NCBI RefSeq assembly: GCF_031180975.1
Contig: NZ_JAPSLI010000001.1
Location: forward strand, 239,521 to 303,520
DNA length: 64,000 nucleotides
Reading direction: 5' to 3'
From: Microbacterium sp.
GTDB lineage: Bacteria; Actinomycetota; Actinomycetes; Actinomycetales; Microbacteriaceae
The notes under the pieces: model-generated
Told to the model about the DNA's origin: nothing
The model's database searches: none
Seen by the model: the letters and a program-made list of their open reading frames with translations, nothing else
Shown: positions 16,897 through 26,733 of the stretch, one piece after another
How positions within the stretch are numbered: the stretch's first letter is position 1
Layout: every line of letters begins with the position of its first letter
Translations under genes and position numbers: made by a program

Positions 16897-18473
16897 TCGA
16901 TGGTCGCCGGCGGCTTCGAGGTGACATCGAGCACGACGCGGTTCACCTCGCGGACCTCGTTGGTGATGCGGTTCGAGATGCGGGCGAGCACGTCGTACGG
17001 CAGGCGGGTCCAGTCGGCGGTCATGGCGTCCTCGCTGGAGACGGGGCGCAGCACGATCGGGTGGCCGTAGGTGCGGCCGTCGCCCTGCACGCCCACCGAG
17101 CGGACATCGGCGAGCAGCACCACCGGGCACTGCCAGATGGTCTGGTCGAAACCGGCCTTGGTGAGCTCCTCGCGGGCGATCGCGTCGGCCTCGCGCAGCA
17201 CCTCGAGGCGCTCCCGGGTGACCTCGCCGATGATGCGGATGCCGAGGCCGGGGCCGGGGAACGGCTGGCGGCCGACGATCGCCTCGGGGATGCCGAGTTC
17301 GCGGCCGATGGCGCGGACCTCGTCCTTGAACAGCGCGCGCAGCGGCTCGACGAGCTCGAAGTCCAGGTCCTCGGGCAGCCCGCCGACGTTGTGGTGCGAC
17401 TTGATGTTCGCGGTGCCCGCGCCGCCGCCGGACTCGACGACGTCGGGGTACAGCGTGCCCTGGACGAGGAACTTGACCGGAGCGCCGCCCTCGGCCTTGG
17501 CCTCTTCGACGAGGTCGCGCTGCACCTGCTCGAACGCGCGGATGAACTCGCGGCCGATGATCTTGCGCTTGGTCTCGGGGTCGGTGACGCCGGCCAGATG
17601 CGCGAGGAAGGTGTCGGCGGCGTCGACGGTGATGAGGCGCACGCCGGTGGATTCGACGTAGTCCTTCTCGACCTGCTCGCGCTCCCCCTTGCGGAGGAGC
17701 CCGTGGTCGACGAACACGGCGGTGAGCTGGTCGCCGATCGCCTTGTGCACGAGGGCGGTGGAGACGGCGGAGTCGACGCCGCCGGACAGTGCGGAGATGA
17801 CGCGGGCGTCGCCGACCTGGGCGCGGATGCGCTCGATCTGCTCGGCGATGACGTTGCCACTGTTCCAGTCGGCGGGAAGGCCAGCGCCACGGTGCAGGAA
17901 GTTCTCGATGATCGCCTGGCCGTGGTCCGAGTGCTTCACCTCGGGGTGCCACTGCACGCCGTAGAGCTTGCGCTCCTCGTTCGCGAACGCGGCGACCTTG
18001 GTGGCGTCGGTGGTGGCGAGCACGTCGAAGCCCTCGGGGGCACGGGAGACCTGGTCGCCGTGGCTCATCCACACGTTCTGCTCGGCGGGCTGGCCGGCGA
18101 GCAGGGTGCTGGAGGTGTCGGCGATGTGGGCGTCGGTGGCGCCGTACTCACGCAGGCCTGTGTTGGCGACCTCGCCGCCGAGGGTCTGCGCCATGTACTG
18201 GAAGCCGTAGCAGATGCCGAGGGTGGGCACGCCGAGGTCGAACACCTTCGGGTCGAGCTTGGGTGCGCCGTCCTCGTAGACCGAGGAGGGGCCGCCGGAC
18301 AGGATCAGCGCCACCGGGTTCTTCGCCGCGATCTCCTCAGCGGATGCCGTGTGCGGCACGATCTCGCTGTAGACGCCCGCTTCGCGGACGCGGCGGGCGA
18401 TCAGCTGCGCGTACTGCGCGCCGAAGTCGACGACGAGCGCCGGGCGCTGCTGGGTCTCGGTCTGTTCGGTCAA
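16887..18473 (-). CDS. guaA: GMP synthase (glutamine-hydrolysing)
   Basis: A 528-residue enzyme converting XMP to GMP with ATP and glutamine. The class I amidotransferase domain (about 10-205) has the nucleophile in [12 protein letters not shown] and the His-Glu pair in [12 protein letters not shown]. The ATP-pyrophosphatase domain shows the PP-loop [11 protein letters not shown]. The dimerisation domain ends with the conserved [27 protein letters not shown]. The start is TTG 18473, which overlaps the stop of the upstream membrane-protein gene as TTGA and has GGAAGG upstream. guaB3 and guaB are in the same window on the same strand but not contiguous. Confidence 0.97.
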   Translation of the reverse strand: MTEQTETQQRPALVVDFGAQYAQLIARRVREAGVYSEIVPHTASAEEIAAKNPVALILSGGPSSVYEDGAPKLDPKVFDLGVPTLGICYGFQYMAQTLGGEVANTGLREYGATDAHIADTSSTLLAGQPAEQNVWMSHGDQVSRAPEGFDVLATTDATKVAAFANEERKLYGVQWHPEVKHSDHGQAIIENFLHRGAGLPADWNSGNVIAEQIERIRAQVGDARVISALSGGVDSAVSTALVHKAIGDQLTAVFVDHGLLRKGEREQVEKDYVESTGVRLITVDAADTFLAHLAGVTDPETKRKIIGREFIRAFEQVQRDLVEEAKAEGGAPVKFLVQGTLYPDVVESGGGAGTANIKSHHNVGGLPEDLDFELVEPLRALFKDEVRAIGRELGIPEAIVGRQPFPGPGLGIRIIGEVTRERLEVLREADAIAREELTKAGFDQTIWQCPVVLLADVRSVGVQGDGRTYGHPIVLRPVSSEDAMTADWTRLPYDVLARISNRITNEVREVNRVVLDVTSKPPATIEWE

Positions 18474-18940
18474 CGGGCACCTTCCGTGGCGGGAACGGAG
18501 GCGGCGGCCGCCTCTCGGGAGTCGAGGTAGGTCTTCACGTCGCGCGCGACGCGCGTCTCCATGAAGAAGGACAGGAACGGGATGACGCCGCCCAGGGCGA
18601 GCAGGATGAAGCGCAGGAACGGCCAGCGCATCAGGCTCCACATCCGGAAGCAGGCGAACAGATACACGACGTAGAACCAGCCGTGTGCGATGAGGATGCC
18701 GAGCGAGAGGTTCGCTCCGTCACCGGTGGATTCGAGGCCCTCCGGACCCTCGACGACCTTCGCGAACCAGAGCGGTCCGCCGGAGCCGCCGGCGAACAGT
18801 TCGAGGTGGATCGGCGTGTACTTCAGCACCATCTCGGCCACGAGCAGCAGCAGCATGACGCCGGTGATGATCGATGCGATCTGGTAGAACTTCAGCGCTC
18901 CGCGGATCGCCGGGAAGCTGGCGACTTTGGGCTCGGGCAT
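18470..18940 (-). CDS. DUF3817-family membrane protein
   Basis: A 156-residue protein with about four membrane segments: [40 protein letters not shown], then [21 protein letters not shown]. The [10 protein letters not shown] stretch and the preceding Leu-Gly-Ile are typical of DUF3817 (YdzA-type) proteins. Function is unknown. It is the first gene of a unit with guaA (4-nt TTGA overlap), a frequent actinobacterial neighbourhood. The ATG at 18940 lies 6 nt after TAGACT (minus strand, 18952-18947), so guaA is probably transcribed from this leaderless promoter. Confidence 0.85.
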   Translation of the reverse strand: MPEPKVASFPAIRGALKFYQIASIITGVMLLLLVAEMVLKYTPIHLELFAGGSGGPLWFAKVVEGPEGLESTGDGANLSLGILIAHGWFYVVYLFACFRMWSLMRWPFLRFILLALGGVIPFLSFFMETRVARDVKTYLDSREAAAASVPATEGAR

Positions 18941-19025
18941 GGGTCCAGTCTAGTCGCGGCGGCGCTGGTGGTATGCCGGGCCGCGGGGCCGGTGCGGGTG
19001 CGGTCAGCGCTGTCGGTGGGTGGCG

Positions 19026-19805
19026 TCAGTCGGTAGACGAGAAGAAGTTGTCGACCTTCCACTCGCCGTCGATCTGGACGACGAAGTAGTCCCACGCTTC
19101 GTCGACGTCGACGGGTTCCTCCTGCTGGACGCCCTCCTCATCGAAGTAGCTGCTGTAGTGCTCGACGACGGAGACCTCGATGGCGTTGCCGACAGACGTC
19201 GTCGCGACGGTCTCGAGGCTGAACGTGACGTTTCCTTCACGGTAGGTGCGTGAGGAGAGGTAGAACGTCTCGCAGTCGGTGGTCTCAGTGATCTCCCGAT
19301 ATCCCTCGGTGGTGGTGGCGAAGTACGCGTCGCAGTCGGATCGCCACCACGCCTGGGTGAAGGCCTCGACGCCGGCGGCCGCTGCGGCCAGCTCCTCCTC
19401 GGTGTGCTCGCGCGCGGGAGGAGCACCGTCCTCACCCGAGGACGTGGCCGTGGTCGGGGCGTCCGACCCGAGCATGTCGCGCAGCGGGCCGAGGAGGATG
19501 AGCGCGCTCACGACGACCGCGGTGACCAGACCGGCGGTGACGCCGATCAGGATGGCGGGAAGCCAGCCGCGCACCGTGCGACGCGGGATGGGGGCGGATG
19601 CCGGTGTCGAGGGCGATCGGTGCGTGACGACGCCTGCCGGGAACGGCGAAGTGTTCTCCGGCCCGCCCGTCGGCGCGGCAGCGCCGACGTGGATGGCGCC
19701 GTCCGGCGGCACCCACGCTTGGACGTCCGCCGTCCACTGCGTGCCGTCCCACCACCGGGTGGTTCCGGTTCCGTCGTCGTACCATCCGGGGCTCGCCGAT
19801 GCCAT
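19026..19805 (-). CDS. DUF2510-containing single-pass membrane protein
   Basis: A 259-residue protein. Residues 5-33 (PGWYDDGTGTTRWWDGTQWT) are the DUF2510 motif found at the N-terminus of many actinobacterial membrane proteins. A Pro-rich linker, one transmembrane helix (WLPAILIGVTAGLVTAVVVSALILL, about 100-125) and an acidic spacer follow. The extracytoplasmic C-terminal domain (about 155-259) contains conserved-looking Tyr/Trp and ends in GEWKVDNFFSS, reminiscent of NTF2/lumazine-binding-like folds. Function is unknown. TAGCAT (minus strand, 19816-19811) is 5 nt before the ATG, suggesting a leaderless start. Confidence 0.75.
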   Translation of the reverse strand: MASASPGWYDDGTGTTRWWDGTQWTADVQAWVPPDGAIHVGAAAPTGGPENTSPFPAGVVTHRSPSTPASAPIPRRTVRGWLPAILIGVTAGLVTAVVVSALILLGPLRDMLGSDAPTTATSSGEDGAPPAREHTEEELAAAAAGVEAFTQAWWRSDCDAYFATTTEGYREITETTDCETFYLSSRTYREGNVTFSLETVATTSVGNAIEVSVVEHYSSYFDEEGVQQEEPVDVDEAWDYFVVQIDGEWKVDNFFSSTD

Positions 19806-19841
19806 GGTTGATGCTACTGCGACTCGAGCGCCGGCAGCGCG

Positions 19842-19960
19842 GCGTTTCGTCTCTCGCTCCGAGGAGCCGGGGCTCCGGTGGAACGCCGGGGCGTTTCGTC
19901 TCGTCGCTGCGCTCCTCGCTCAACGACCGGGGAGGGAGGGCGTCCTCGCTCAACGACCGG
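19842..19960. repeat. Dispersed palindromic repeat (GGTCGTTGAGCGAG family), degenerate copy
   Basis: Only right-arm sequences are present: CGTTTCGTCTC at 19843, a fuller CGTTTCGTCTCG to CTCGCTCAACGACC at 19892-19928, and another CTCGCTCAACGACC ending near 19958. It appears to be a decayed or truncated form of the element at 8.05 kb. Confidence 0.75.
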
Positions 19961-19968
19961 GGGACGAC

Positions 19969-19999
19969 GGAGGCCGCCGGGAGTCTCCCGGCGGCCTCC
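19969..19999 (-). terminator. Hairpin terminator of the nuclease gene
   Basis: Perfect 14-bp arms (GGAGGCCGCCGGGA and its complement) with a GTC loop, 14 nt past the stop of the large secreted nuclease gene. No T-run follows on the minus strand, so it is of the U-less hairpin type. Confidence 0.65.
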
Positions 20000-20012
20000 A
20001 CCACGACCAGAC

Positions 20013-23000
20013 CTAACGGCGGGCGCGGTTCACGATGACCTTTCTGGTGGCCTCATCGCCGTCGGCCTGCGACACCGCCAGGGTGTGCTTGCCGGGCTTG
20101 GTGCCCTGCGGAACGGCGAGCGTGGCCGAGAACGAACCGTCCTCACCCACCACGACTGTTCCGAGCTCGATCGGCTCGGTCTTCTTCCTGCGCAGCTCGA
20201 CCGTCACGGTCTCCCCCGCCCGGTATCCGTCGCCGCTGATCGAGACCTCTCCGCCGGCCGCGACCGTCGACGACTCCAGCTCGACGCTTCCGTCGAACTC
20301 CGCCTCTTCCGCGAACGTCACCGGCACCTGAACGGTGGTGCCCGTCCCGGCGACCGTCACGGTGAGCGCCTGCGGCCCGTGCACGCCCTCGGGGACGACG
20401 AAGCCGAGCGTCGCACGACCGACCTCGTCACTGGCATCCACCACCGTCGTGTCGATCGTCGAGGTCGCGAGCTCGCGATCCCCGAGCGACAGCGACACCG
20501 ACGTCGGTGCCGGCTCCCCGGCGCTGAACGCGAGCGACGACAGCGCGACCGACACCTGGTCACCGGCGCTGTAGCCGTCGGCATCCTCCGGGCTCAGCAC
20601 CACGCCGACCGCGCGCTGCGCGTAGTCGGGCGACGCCGTCTGGTTCGCGGCGAACCAGTCGACCATGGACTGCAGATCCACCTTGCCGGTGTCGCGCTTG
20701 TTCGTGCCTTCCTTGAAGGTGACGAAGTTGTCGCCTCCCGCCGCCAGGAACGAGTTCGCCGCGACCGTGTAGCTCGCCGCGAGGTCGATCGGCACCCCAT
20801 CCAGCGTGATGGTGGTGATCCGCGACCCCTGCGCCGCCGTCGGGTCGTAGGTGTACTGCAGACCCTTCGACACGCCCAGCTTCAGGAACGGACGGCTCGC
20901 GCCGGCCGGCTGCCACTGCTCCTCGAGTACGGCCTTCAGCTGCGCCCCGGTCAGCTCCAGCGTCACCAGCGTGTTGGCGAACGGCTGCACGGTCGCCGCC
21001 TCGCGATAGGTGACGTTGCCGTCGGGGTCGCTCGCGCCGGTCGACGCGAACGTCAGGTTGGCACGGATGCCGCCCGGGTTCATCAGCGCGATCTCCGCGC
21101 CCGTCGACCACTTCTGCACGTCGGCGACGAAGTTGCCGATCGTCGACTCTCCGCCGCGATTCTCGGTCTTGCCGTCGCTCTGACGCGCCCGGTTGAAGTC
21201 CGCGGTCACGTCGCCGACCTTGACCGAGCCGAGCTTGTCGGCCTCGACCTCGGCGGCGTCGACGATCGCCTGCACCTCGGGCACCGCCGGGTACAGCGCG
21301 TTCGTGCCGTCGGTGAGCGGCTTGATCTCGTTGACGATGGAGATGAGCTCCTTCGTCTCGCGGTCGACCTTGACGTTCATCAGACCGATGTTCTCGCCGT
21401 ACTGACCGGCCGACACCACGGGGCGTCCGTCGATCACGTGGTTGTACGCCAGGTGCGTGTGCGCCGACACGATGGCATCCACGTCGCCGTCCACGCCGTA
21501 CACGATCTCGCCGACCGGCGAATCCGGCGTGATGCTGGACAGTTCGACCGTCGCCGCGCCCTCGTGCACGAGCAGGATGACGACATCCGCCTCACCGTTG
21601 GCGGCGTCGCCGTCGCGCAGGTCGTCGGCCACGGCGTTCACCGAATCGACGATGCTGCGCACCTCGAGCTCCTTGATGCCGTCTGGCGACACCAGCGTGG
21701 GCAGGTCCTCGGTGACGGCGCCGACGAAACCGACCCGCACGCCCTCGAGCTCCTTCACCCAGGCCGGAGCGAGCGCCGGCTCCCCGGTCTCGGTGAGGAA
21801 CACGTTCGACGAGATGTACTCCCACTCTGCGCGGTCCTGCACGCGGTCACGCAGATCCGCCCAACCCTGGTCGAACTCGTGGTTGCCCGCGGCGCTCACG
21901 TCCAGCCCCGCGAGGTTCAGCGCGTCGATCGTCGGATTGTCGTCCTGGATGAACGACGTGAAGGTCGACGCCCCGATCAGGTCGCCCGCTGCGGCGAAGA
22001 TCAGGTTCGGGTTCGCCGCGCGGAACTGCTGCACGGCACCTGCCATCACCGCCGCGCCCGCGGAGGCGCGATCGGCCTCGATGCGGCCGTGGAAGTCGTT
22101 GATCGTGGCGATGTCGATGCTGACCGGCGGCTCGGTCGCCGAGACGCCCACCAGGATCGGGTCGTGGTCGCTGGACCGGAACGGCGTGCCCGACTCGGTG
22201 GCCGGGTACGCGAAGCCGCGGTCGCCCCACTCCGGCGAGTTGATCGCCCAGATCCCGGCGCCGGTGATCGAGCGCGCCAGCGACGGGGACGCGATCACGT
22301 GGTCGAGCGAGCCCACCTCTCCGTTGAACGTGTAGCTGTACTGACCCTTCGCCTTCTCGGCCGCGATGTCGCTCCACCCCTGCGAGGTGAAGACGTGGAT
22401 CGGGTCCTCCTGCCCGTACGCGTTGAAGTCGCCGATCAGCAGCATGTCGTCGCTGCCGCTGTCCGCGGCGAGCTGCTCGGTGAACGCGAGCAGCGACTCG
22501 GCCTGCTTGACGCGGTCGGCGTTGAAGTGCCCCTGCCCGTCAGCCGGCTCTGCGCCGTCGCCGGACTTGGACTTGAAGTGGTTCGCGACCACCGTCACGG
22601 TGCGCCCGTCGACGTCGAACGCCTGCGCGATCGGCTCGCGCGCGTTGCCCCACACGCTCTCGTCGACGATCGTGGCACTGTCGCCTTTCGGGGTGACCTC
22701 GCCCTTCTTGTAGATGATCGCGTTGGTGATGTAGTCGGTGGTGGCGGCGTCCGTCAGTTCGTCCGGCGTCGGGACGAACTCCCACACCTCGCTGCCGGCG
22801 GCGGCGTTGAGCCCGTCGACCAGGTCGGCGAGCGCGGTGTCGACGGGCTTCCCGAGCTTGACCGAGTTCTCGATCTCCATCAGCGAGACGATCTCGGCGT
22901 CGAGTCCGTTGATCGCCGCGACGATCTTCGACTTCTGGATCGCGAACTGCGCCGCGGTCGCCGCGCCCCTGGCATCCGGGTTCTCCGACTTCAGCGTCGT

Positions 23001-24557
23001 GAAGTAGTTGTAGACGTTGAACGAGGCGACCTGCACGTCGCCGCCGACCGACGGCACCGCCGGCCGCAGGTTGTTCGTCGTGAACGTCACCTTCTCGGCG
23101 GCCGGGCTGGCGGAGTCGAGCGGCGTCACCGGCTGCAGGCGCCACTCGTCGAAGCCGTACTGCAGCACGAAGCCCTTGCCGCCGAAGTCGACCGCGTCAC
23201 CGTTGCGAACCACGACGTCCTTGGTGAAGTAGGGCTGGTCGTCGACATGCTCAGCGCTGCTGGCACGGATCGAGAAGCCGTCGTCGAGGAGGAGCCGCTC
23301 GGCCCTGTTCGCCTGCGCGATGGCATCCGCTTCTGCGCCGGGGCGGGTCGTCTCGGTGCTCTTCACGTTCAGCTCGCCGGGGTTCAGCCACAGCGAGCCG
23401 AAGCTGTACAGCTCGTGGCTGGATGCCACCAGGTACGAGCCGGTGGGAGCGACGAGCATGTTCTCGTACGCCTCCCGTGCCGAACCGACGACGGACGTCG
23501 CCAGCGGCGCGGGCTGCGGCACACCCGCACCGGCCGTCACGAGGGTGACCTCGTCGGGGGATGCCGGGGTGATCTGCGTCTGGCCGAAGTGCTCGCCCAC
23601 GGTTCCGGTGACCGACACGAGGTCGCCGATCTCGCCGGGGACGGTCTTGCCGTTCAAGTACACGAACACGCCGTCGGAGGCGCCGGGCGTGGCATCCGCC
23701 GCGCCACCCGAACCCGGCGTCTGGATCACCACACCCGCATAGCTGCCGGCTCGGCGGTGGTCGGCGGTGATCACGCCCTCGACCGTCACCCGAGTGCCGT
23801 TCAGCGGCGACACGTCGCCGGTGCCCTGCACCTCGGCGATGGTCGCCTTCTGCGCCTCGCCGCTGCCAGGGTCGGTCGCGCCGGAGTTCTGCGGGGTGAT
23901 GGATGCCGAAAGGTCGAAGTCCGCGGCGTTGCTGTCGGTGTCCGATCCCTCGGCGCGGTTCAACGACTTCACGTCGGTGTTGCCGGCCGGGGCCGTCGCC
24001 GGGGCGGTCTCGAACGTGTTCGAGGTGCCGTAGCCGAGCACGTCGATGACGCCGTCCGCCCCCGCCACCGAACCGGTCTGGAGCGTGACCGCGGTGGTGC
24101 CCTCGACCAGCGCGATCGTGCCCGCGCTGCCGCTCGGGTTCAGGCTGCCGGTGGCGTCGGGGGCGGGCAGTGCCGCGCCGTTGGCGCCGTTGCTGCCGCC
24201 CTGCACGAGGAAGTGGCCGCCCGCGGGGATCTGCCCCTTCAGCGGCACGACGCCGGTGAACGCGGCCGTCCCCGATGCCGAGCGGTACTGCAACGACATG
24301 CCGTCCAGCGTGATCGGTGCGTCGGTGGGGTTGTACAACTCCACGAACTTGTGGGTGAACGCGGCGCCGCTGCTGCCTCCGGAGAGGTAGGCCTCGTTGA
24401 TCACGACGGCGTCGCCGGCGGGCGTGGCGTAGGCGGGGGCCGCCGCGAGGCAGCCCAACGACAGGGTGACCACGGTGGTCGCGGAGAGGGCGATGGTGCG
24501 CCCCCGGTTTCGGTGCGAAGCGAGAACGCGGCGGTTCTCGTCGGGGGCGGACATCAT
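20013..24557 (-). CDS. Secreted ExeM/NucH-type nuclease fused to 5'-nucleotidase
   Basis: A 1514-residue exported protein. The signal peptide is about 1-44 (TTVVTLSLGCLAAAPAYA). A lamin-tail-like domain (about 48-160, VVINEAYLSGG...FVELYNP) and OB-like ExeM region follow. The endonuclease/exonuclease/phosphatase domain (about 505-800) has VQVASFNVYNYF, GDFNAYGQEDP and DHDPILVG. Next is a UshA-type calcineurin-like metallophosphoesterase (about 815-1140: DFHGRIE, GNHEFDQG, SAHTHLAYNH) and a 5'-nucleotidase C-terminal domain (to about 1330). Two or more Ig-like repeats end the chain. No LPXTG anchor is present. The chain could cut extracellular DNA and dephosphorylate the nucleotides. ATG 24557 (GAGGAG upstream) precedes a second ATG at 24554. 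Confidence 0.92.
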   Translation of the reverse strand: MMSAPDENRRVLASHRNRGRTIALSATTVVTLSLGCLAAAPAYATPAGDAVVINEAYLSGGSSGAAFTHKFVELYNPTDAPITLDGMSLQYRSASGTAAFTGVVPLKGQIPAGGHFLVQGGSNGANGAALPAPDATGSLNPSGSAGTIALVEGTTAVTLQTGSVAGADGVIDVLGYGTSNTFETAPATAPAGNTDVKSLNRAEGSDTDSNAADFDLSASITPQNSGATDPGSGEAQKATIAEVQGTGDVSPLNGTRVTVEGVITADHRRAGSYAGVVIQTPGSGGAADATPGASDGVFVYLNGKTVPGEIGDLVSVTGTVGEHFGQTQITPASPDEVTLVTAGAGVPQPAPLATSVVGSAREAYENMLVAPTGSYLVASSHELYSFGSLWLNPGELNVKSTETTRPGAEADAIAQANRAERLLLDDGFSIRASSAEHVDDQPYFTKDVVVRNGDAVDFGGKGFVLQYGFDEWRLQPVTPLDSASPAAEKVTFTTNNLRPAVPSVGGDVQVASFNVYNYFTTLKSENPDARGAATAAQFAIQKSKIVAAINGLDAEIVSLMEIENSVKLGKPVDTALADLVDGLNAAAGSEVWEFVPTPDELTDAATTDYITNAIIYKKGEVTPKGDSATIVDESVWGNAREPIAQAFDVDGRTVTVVANHFKSKSGDGAEPADGQGHFNADRVKQAESLLAFTEQLAADSGSDDMLLIGDFNAYGQEDPIHVFTSQGWSDIAAEKAKGQYSYTFNGEVGSLDHVIASPSLARSITGAGIWAINSPEWGDRGFAYPATESGTPFRSSDHDPILVGVSATEPPVSIDIATINDFHGRIEADRASAGAAVMAGAVQQFRAANPNLIFAAAGDLIGASTFTSFIQDDNPTIDALNLAGLDVSAAGNHEFDQGWADLRDRVQDRAEWEYISSNVFLTETGEPALAPAWVKELEGVRVGFVGAVTEDLPTLVSPDGIKELEVRSIVDSVNAVADDLRDGDAANGEADVVILLVHEGAATVELSSITPDSPVGEIVYGVDGDVDAIVSAHTHLAYNHVIDGRPVVSAGQYGENIGLMNVKVDRETKELISIVNEIKPLTDGTNALYPAVPEVQAIVDAAEVEADKLGSVKVGDVTADFNRARQSDGKTENRGGESTIGNFVADVQKWSTGAEIALMNPGGIRANLTFASTGASDPDGNVTYREAATVQPFANTLVTLELTGAQLKAVLEEQWQPAGASRPFLKLGVSKGLQYTYDPTAAQGSRITTITLDGVPIDLAASYTVAANSFLAAGGDNFVTFKEGTNKRDTGKVDLQSMVDWFAANQTASPDYAQRAVGVVLSPEDADGYSAGDQVSVALSSLAFSAGEPAPTSVSLSLGDRELATSTIDTTVVDASDEVGRATLGFVVPEGVHGPQALTVTVAGTGTTVQVPVTFAEEAEFDGSVELESSTVAAGGEVSISGDGYRAGETVTVELRRKKTEPIELGTVVVGEDGSFSATLAVPQGTKPGKHTLAVSQADGDEATRKVIVNRARR

Positions 24558-24721
24558 CGGTGCTGTCTCCTCGGTGGTGTGGGCGGCGGATCTCGTGAAG
24601 CCGCCGTCGCGCGAACGCGCGGGTGCGCGCACGTACGAGTGTGACCCTAGAGCGGTCCTCCAACATCGGGCAAGAGCGTTCCCGATCCGGTCACCGGATC
24701 GTCACCGGGCGGAGGCCTCGG

Positions 24722-25528
24722 TCAGGCCGTGGCGTCCTCGAAGTCCTCGACTTCGCGCTCCCACTGGTCCTTCGCGAGCCGGTACCAGAGGTAGAACGCG
24801 AACCCGGCGAACACCGCCCACTCCGCCGCGTAGAAGATGTTCAGCCAGTTGATCGGGGATTTCTCGACCGGCGCCGGCGAGGAGATGTCGGTGAGTCCGG
24901 CGGGCGCCTCGACGGATGCCAGATACGGCCGGTACACGTCGAGCTGCTCCACGTCGTGCCAGCGGCTGAGCAGCGCCGCCGGCGACATGCGGCTCAGCTC
25001 CCACGGATCGTCGCGCGGAGGGACGGTGACGCCCTCGTCGTCGATCACGCGACCGACCACCTCGGTCTGTGCGGCGCCGGCCTGCGACAGAGCGGATGCC
25101 GCGGCATCCGCCTCCTCCCGCGTCGGAGCCCACCCGAGCGCGACGGCGATCGAGGTGCGCTCGGCGACCCGCAGCTGCCCGGTCACCCAGTACCCCTTCA
25201 CGCCGTCGTTGAAGCGCGACGAGACGACGATGAAGTCCTCCGGCACCCAGGTGCCGGAGGTGTGCACCCGCTGACCTCCGCGCGCCTCCGGCAGGTACTC
25301 GCCGGGTTCGACCACGTCGGTCAGCGGCACGACCTTCTCCGTGGCGCCGGGCTCCGGCGGGTCGGTGTCGATGGCGCGGCCGAGCTGCCATTGGCCGAGC
25401 CAGGCGAACACGCCGGCGACGACCAGGCACAGTGCGAGCGTGCCGAGCCAACGGGCGCGCAGCATGACCTCGCGCAGCGTCGGCGGGAACTCCGGCAGAG
25501 CCGCGGGATCGGGGGTCGGTGCGGTCAT
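24722..25528 (-). CDS. SURF1-family cytochrome c oxidase assembly protein
   Basis: A 268-residue membrane protein with the SURF1 layout: an N-terminal helix (LGTLALCLVVAGVFAWLGQWQLGRA, where WQLGR is the family hallmark), a large extracytoplasmic domain, and a C-terminal helix (FYAAEWAVFAGFAFYLWYRL). SURF1 proteins help insert haem into terminal oxidase subunit I. The extracytoplasmic part contains the usual VLPxxF-like VPEDFIVVSSR segment and YRPYLASVE. The ATG overlaps the stop of guaB3 as ATGA, so the two are co-translated, although they have no obvious functional link. Confidence 0.9.
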   Translation of the reverse strand: MTAPTPDPAALPEFPPTLREVMLRARWLGTLALCLVVAGVFAWLGQWQLGRAIDTDPPEPGATEKVVPLTDVVEPGEYLPEARGGQRVHTSGTWVPEDFIVVSSRFNDGVKGYWVTGQLRVAERTSIAVALGWAPTREEADAAASALSQAGAAQTEVVGRVIDDEGVTVPPRDDPWELSRMSPAALLSRWHDVEQLDVYRPYLASVEAPAGLTDISSPAPVEKSPINWLNIFYAAEWAVFAGFAFYLWYRLAKDQWEREVEDFEDATA

Positions 25529-26649
25529 CCCAGCTCGTAGGGCGCGAGCACGACCTCGACCCGCTGGAACTCCTTCAGGTCGGAGTAGCCGGTCGTCGCC
25601 ATCGACTTGCGCAGCGCGCCGATGAGGTTCGCGGTGCCGTCCGCGACAGGGGCGGGACCGTACAGGATCTCCTCGAGCGTCGCGATGCCCTGCACAGCGA
25701 CGCGACGGCCGCGGGGAAGCTGCGGGTGGTGCGCCTCGGCGCCCCAGTGGTACCCGCGGCCCGGCGCGTCGGTGGCGCGGGCGAGGGCGACGCCGAGCAT
25801 GACGGCATCCGCTCCCATCGCGAGAGCCTTGACGATGTCGCCGGAGGTGCCCACGCCGCCGTCCGCGATCACGTGCACGTATCGTCCGCCGGACTCGTCG
25901 AGGTAGTCGCGGCGCGCCGCGGCGACGTCGGAGACGGCGGTCGCCATCGGGGCGTGGATGCCGAGGGTGGCGCGGGTGGTGGATGCCGCTCCCCCGCCGA
26001 AACCGACGAGCACGCCGGCCGCGCCGGTGCGCATCAGGTGCAGCGCCGCGGTGTAGGTGCCCGCGCCGCCGACGATGACGGGCACGTCGAGGTCGTAGAT
26101 GAACTTCTTCAGGTTCAGTGGCTCGGCGACGCTGGAGACGTGCTCAGCGGACACGGTGGTTCCGCGGATCACGAACAGGTCGACACCGGCGGCGACGACG
26201 GTCTCGTACAGCTCCTGTGTGCGCTGCGGGGTGAGCGAGCCCGCGACGGTCACGCCGCCCTCGCGGATCTCGGCCAGTCGCTGCTTGATGAGCTCGGGCC
26301 GGATCGGCTCGGAGTACAGCTGCTGCATGCGCACGGTCGCCTGGTCCTCGGGCAGCGATGCGATCTCGTCGAGCAGCGGCTCCGGGTCGTCGTAGCGCGT
26401 CCACAGGCCCTCGAGGTCGAGCACGCCGAGGCCACCGAGCTTGCCGAGCATGATGGCGGTGCGCGGGCTCACGACGGAATCCATCGGCGCGCCGAGCACC
26501 GGGATGTCGAACGGGAACGCGTCGATCGACCAGGCGGTCGAGACGTCCTCGGGGTTGCGGGTGCGCCGCGACGGCACGACCGCGATGTCGTCGAACGTGT
26601 ACGCGCGGCGGGCGCGCTTGCCCCGGCCGATCTCGATGTCCATGCTCAC
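25525..26649 (-). CDS. guaB3: GuaB3-family IMP dehydrogenase paralogue
   Basis: A 374-residue TIM-barrel protein of the GuaB3 branch, which lacks CBS domains. RAYTFDDIAVVPSRRTRNPEDV at the N-terminus and the SVVSPRTAIMLGKLGGLGVL segment are typical. VIVGGAGTYTAALHLMRTGAAGVLVGFGGGA and [27 protein letters not shown] form the phosphate-binding loops. At the position where true IMP dehydrogenases carry the GSxCxTR catalytic loop I see no cysteine, so the reaction is uncertain. GTG 26649 (TAGGGT 6 nt upstream, leaderless) and ATG 26643 (GGAAGG 6 nt upstream) are both possible starts. Its stop overlaps the SURF1 start. Confidence 0.88.
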   Translation of the reverse strand: MSMDIEIGRGKRARRAYTFDDIAVVPSRRTRNPEDVSTAWSIDAFPFDIPVLGAPMDSVVSPRTAIMLGKLGGLGVLDLEGLWTRYDDPEPLLDEIASLPEDQATVRMQQLYSEPIRPELIKQRLAEIREGGVTVAGSLTPQRTQELYETVVAAGVDLFVIRGTTVSAEHVSSVAEPLNLKKFIYDLDVPVIVGGAGTYTAALHLMRTGAAGVLVGFGGGAASTTRATLGIHAPMATAVSDVAAARRDYLDESGGRYVHVIADGGVGTSGDIVKALAMGADAVMLGVALARATDAPGRGYHWGAEAHHPQLPRGRRVAVQGIATLEEILYGPAPVADGTANLIGALRKSMATTGYSDLKEFQRVEVVLAPYELG

Positions 26650-26733
26650 CCTTCCACCCTAGCGGGCGCCCCGGACGGCGTCCGGGTGGGATCGCGAGCC
26701 TGCGGGACGCGCGGCGCGGGCGCGGGGCGCATG

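Noticed and set aside
19878-24644. Very long plus-strand open frame opposite the secreted nuclease
   Set aside because: It is the antisense shadow of a GC-rich gene: Arg/His/Asp-rich low-complexity translation, no motif, and the opposite strand has a signal peptide and several intact enzyme domains.
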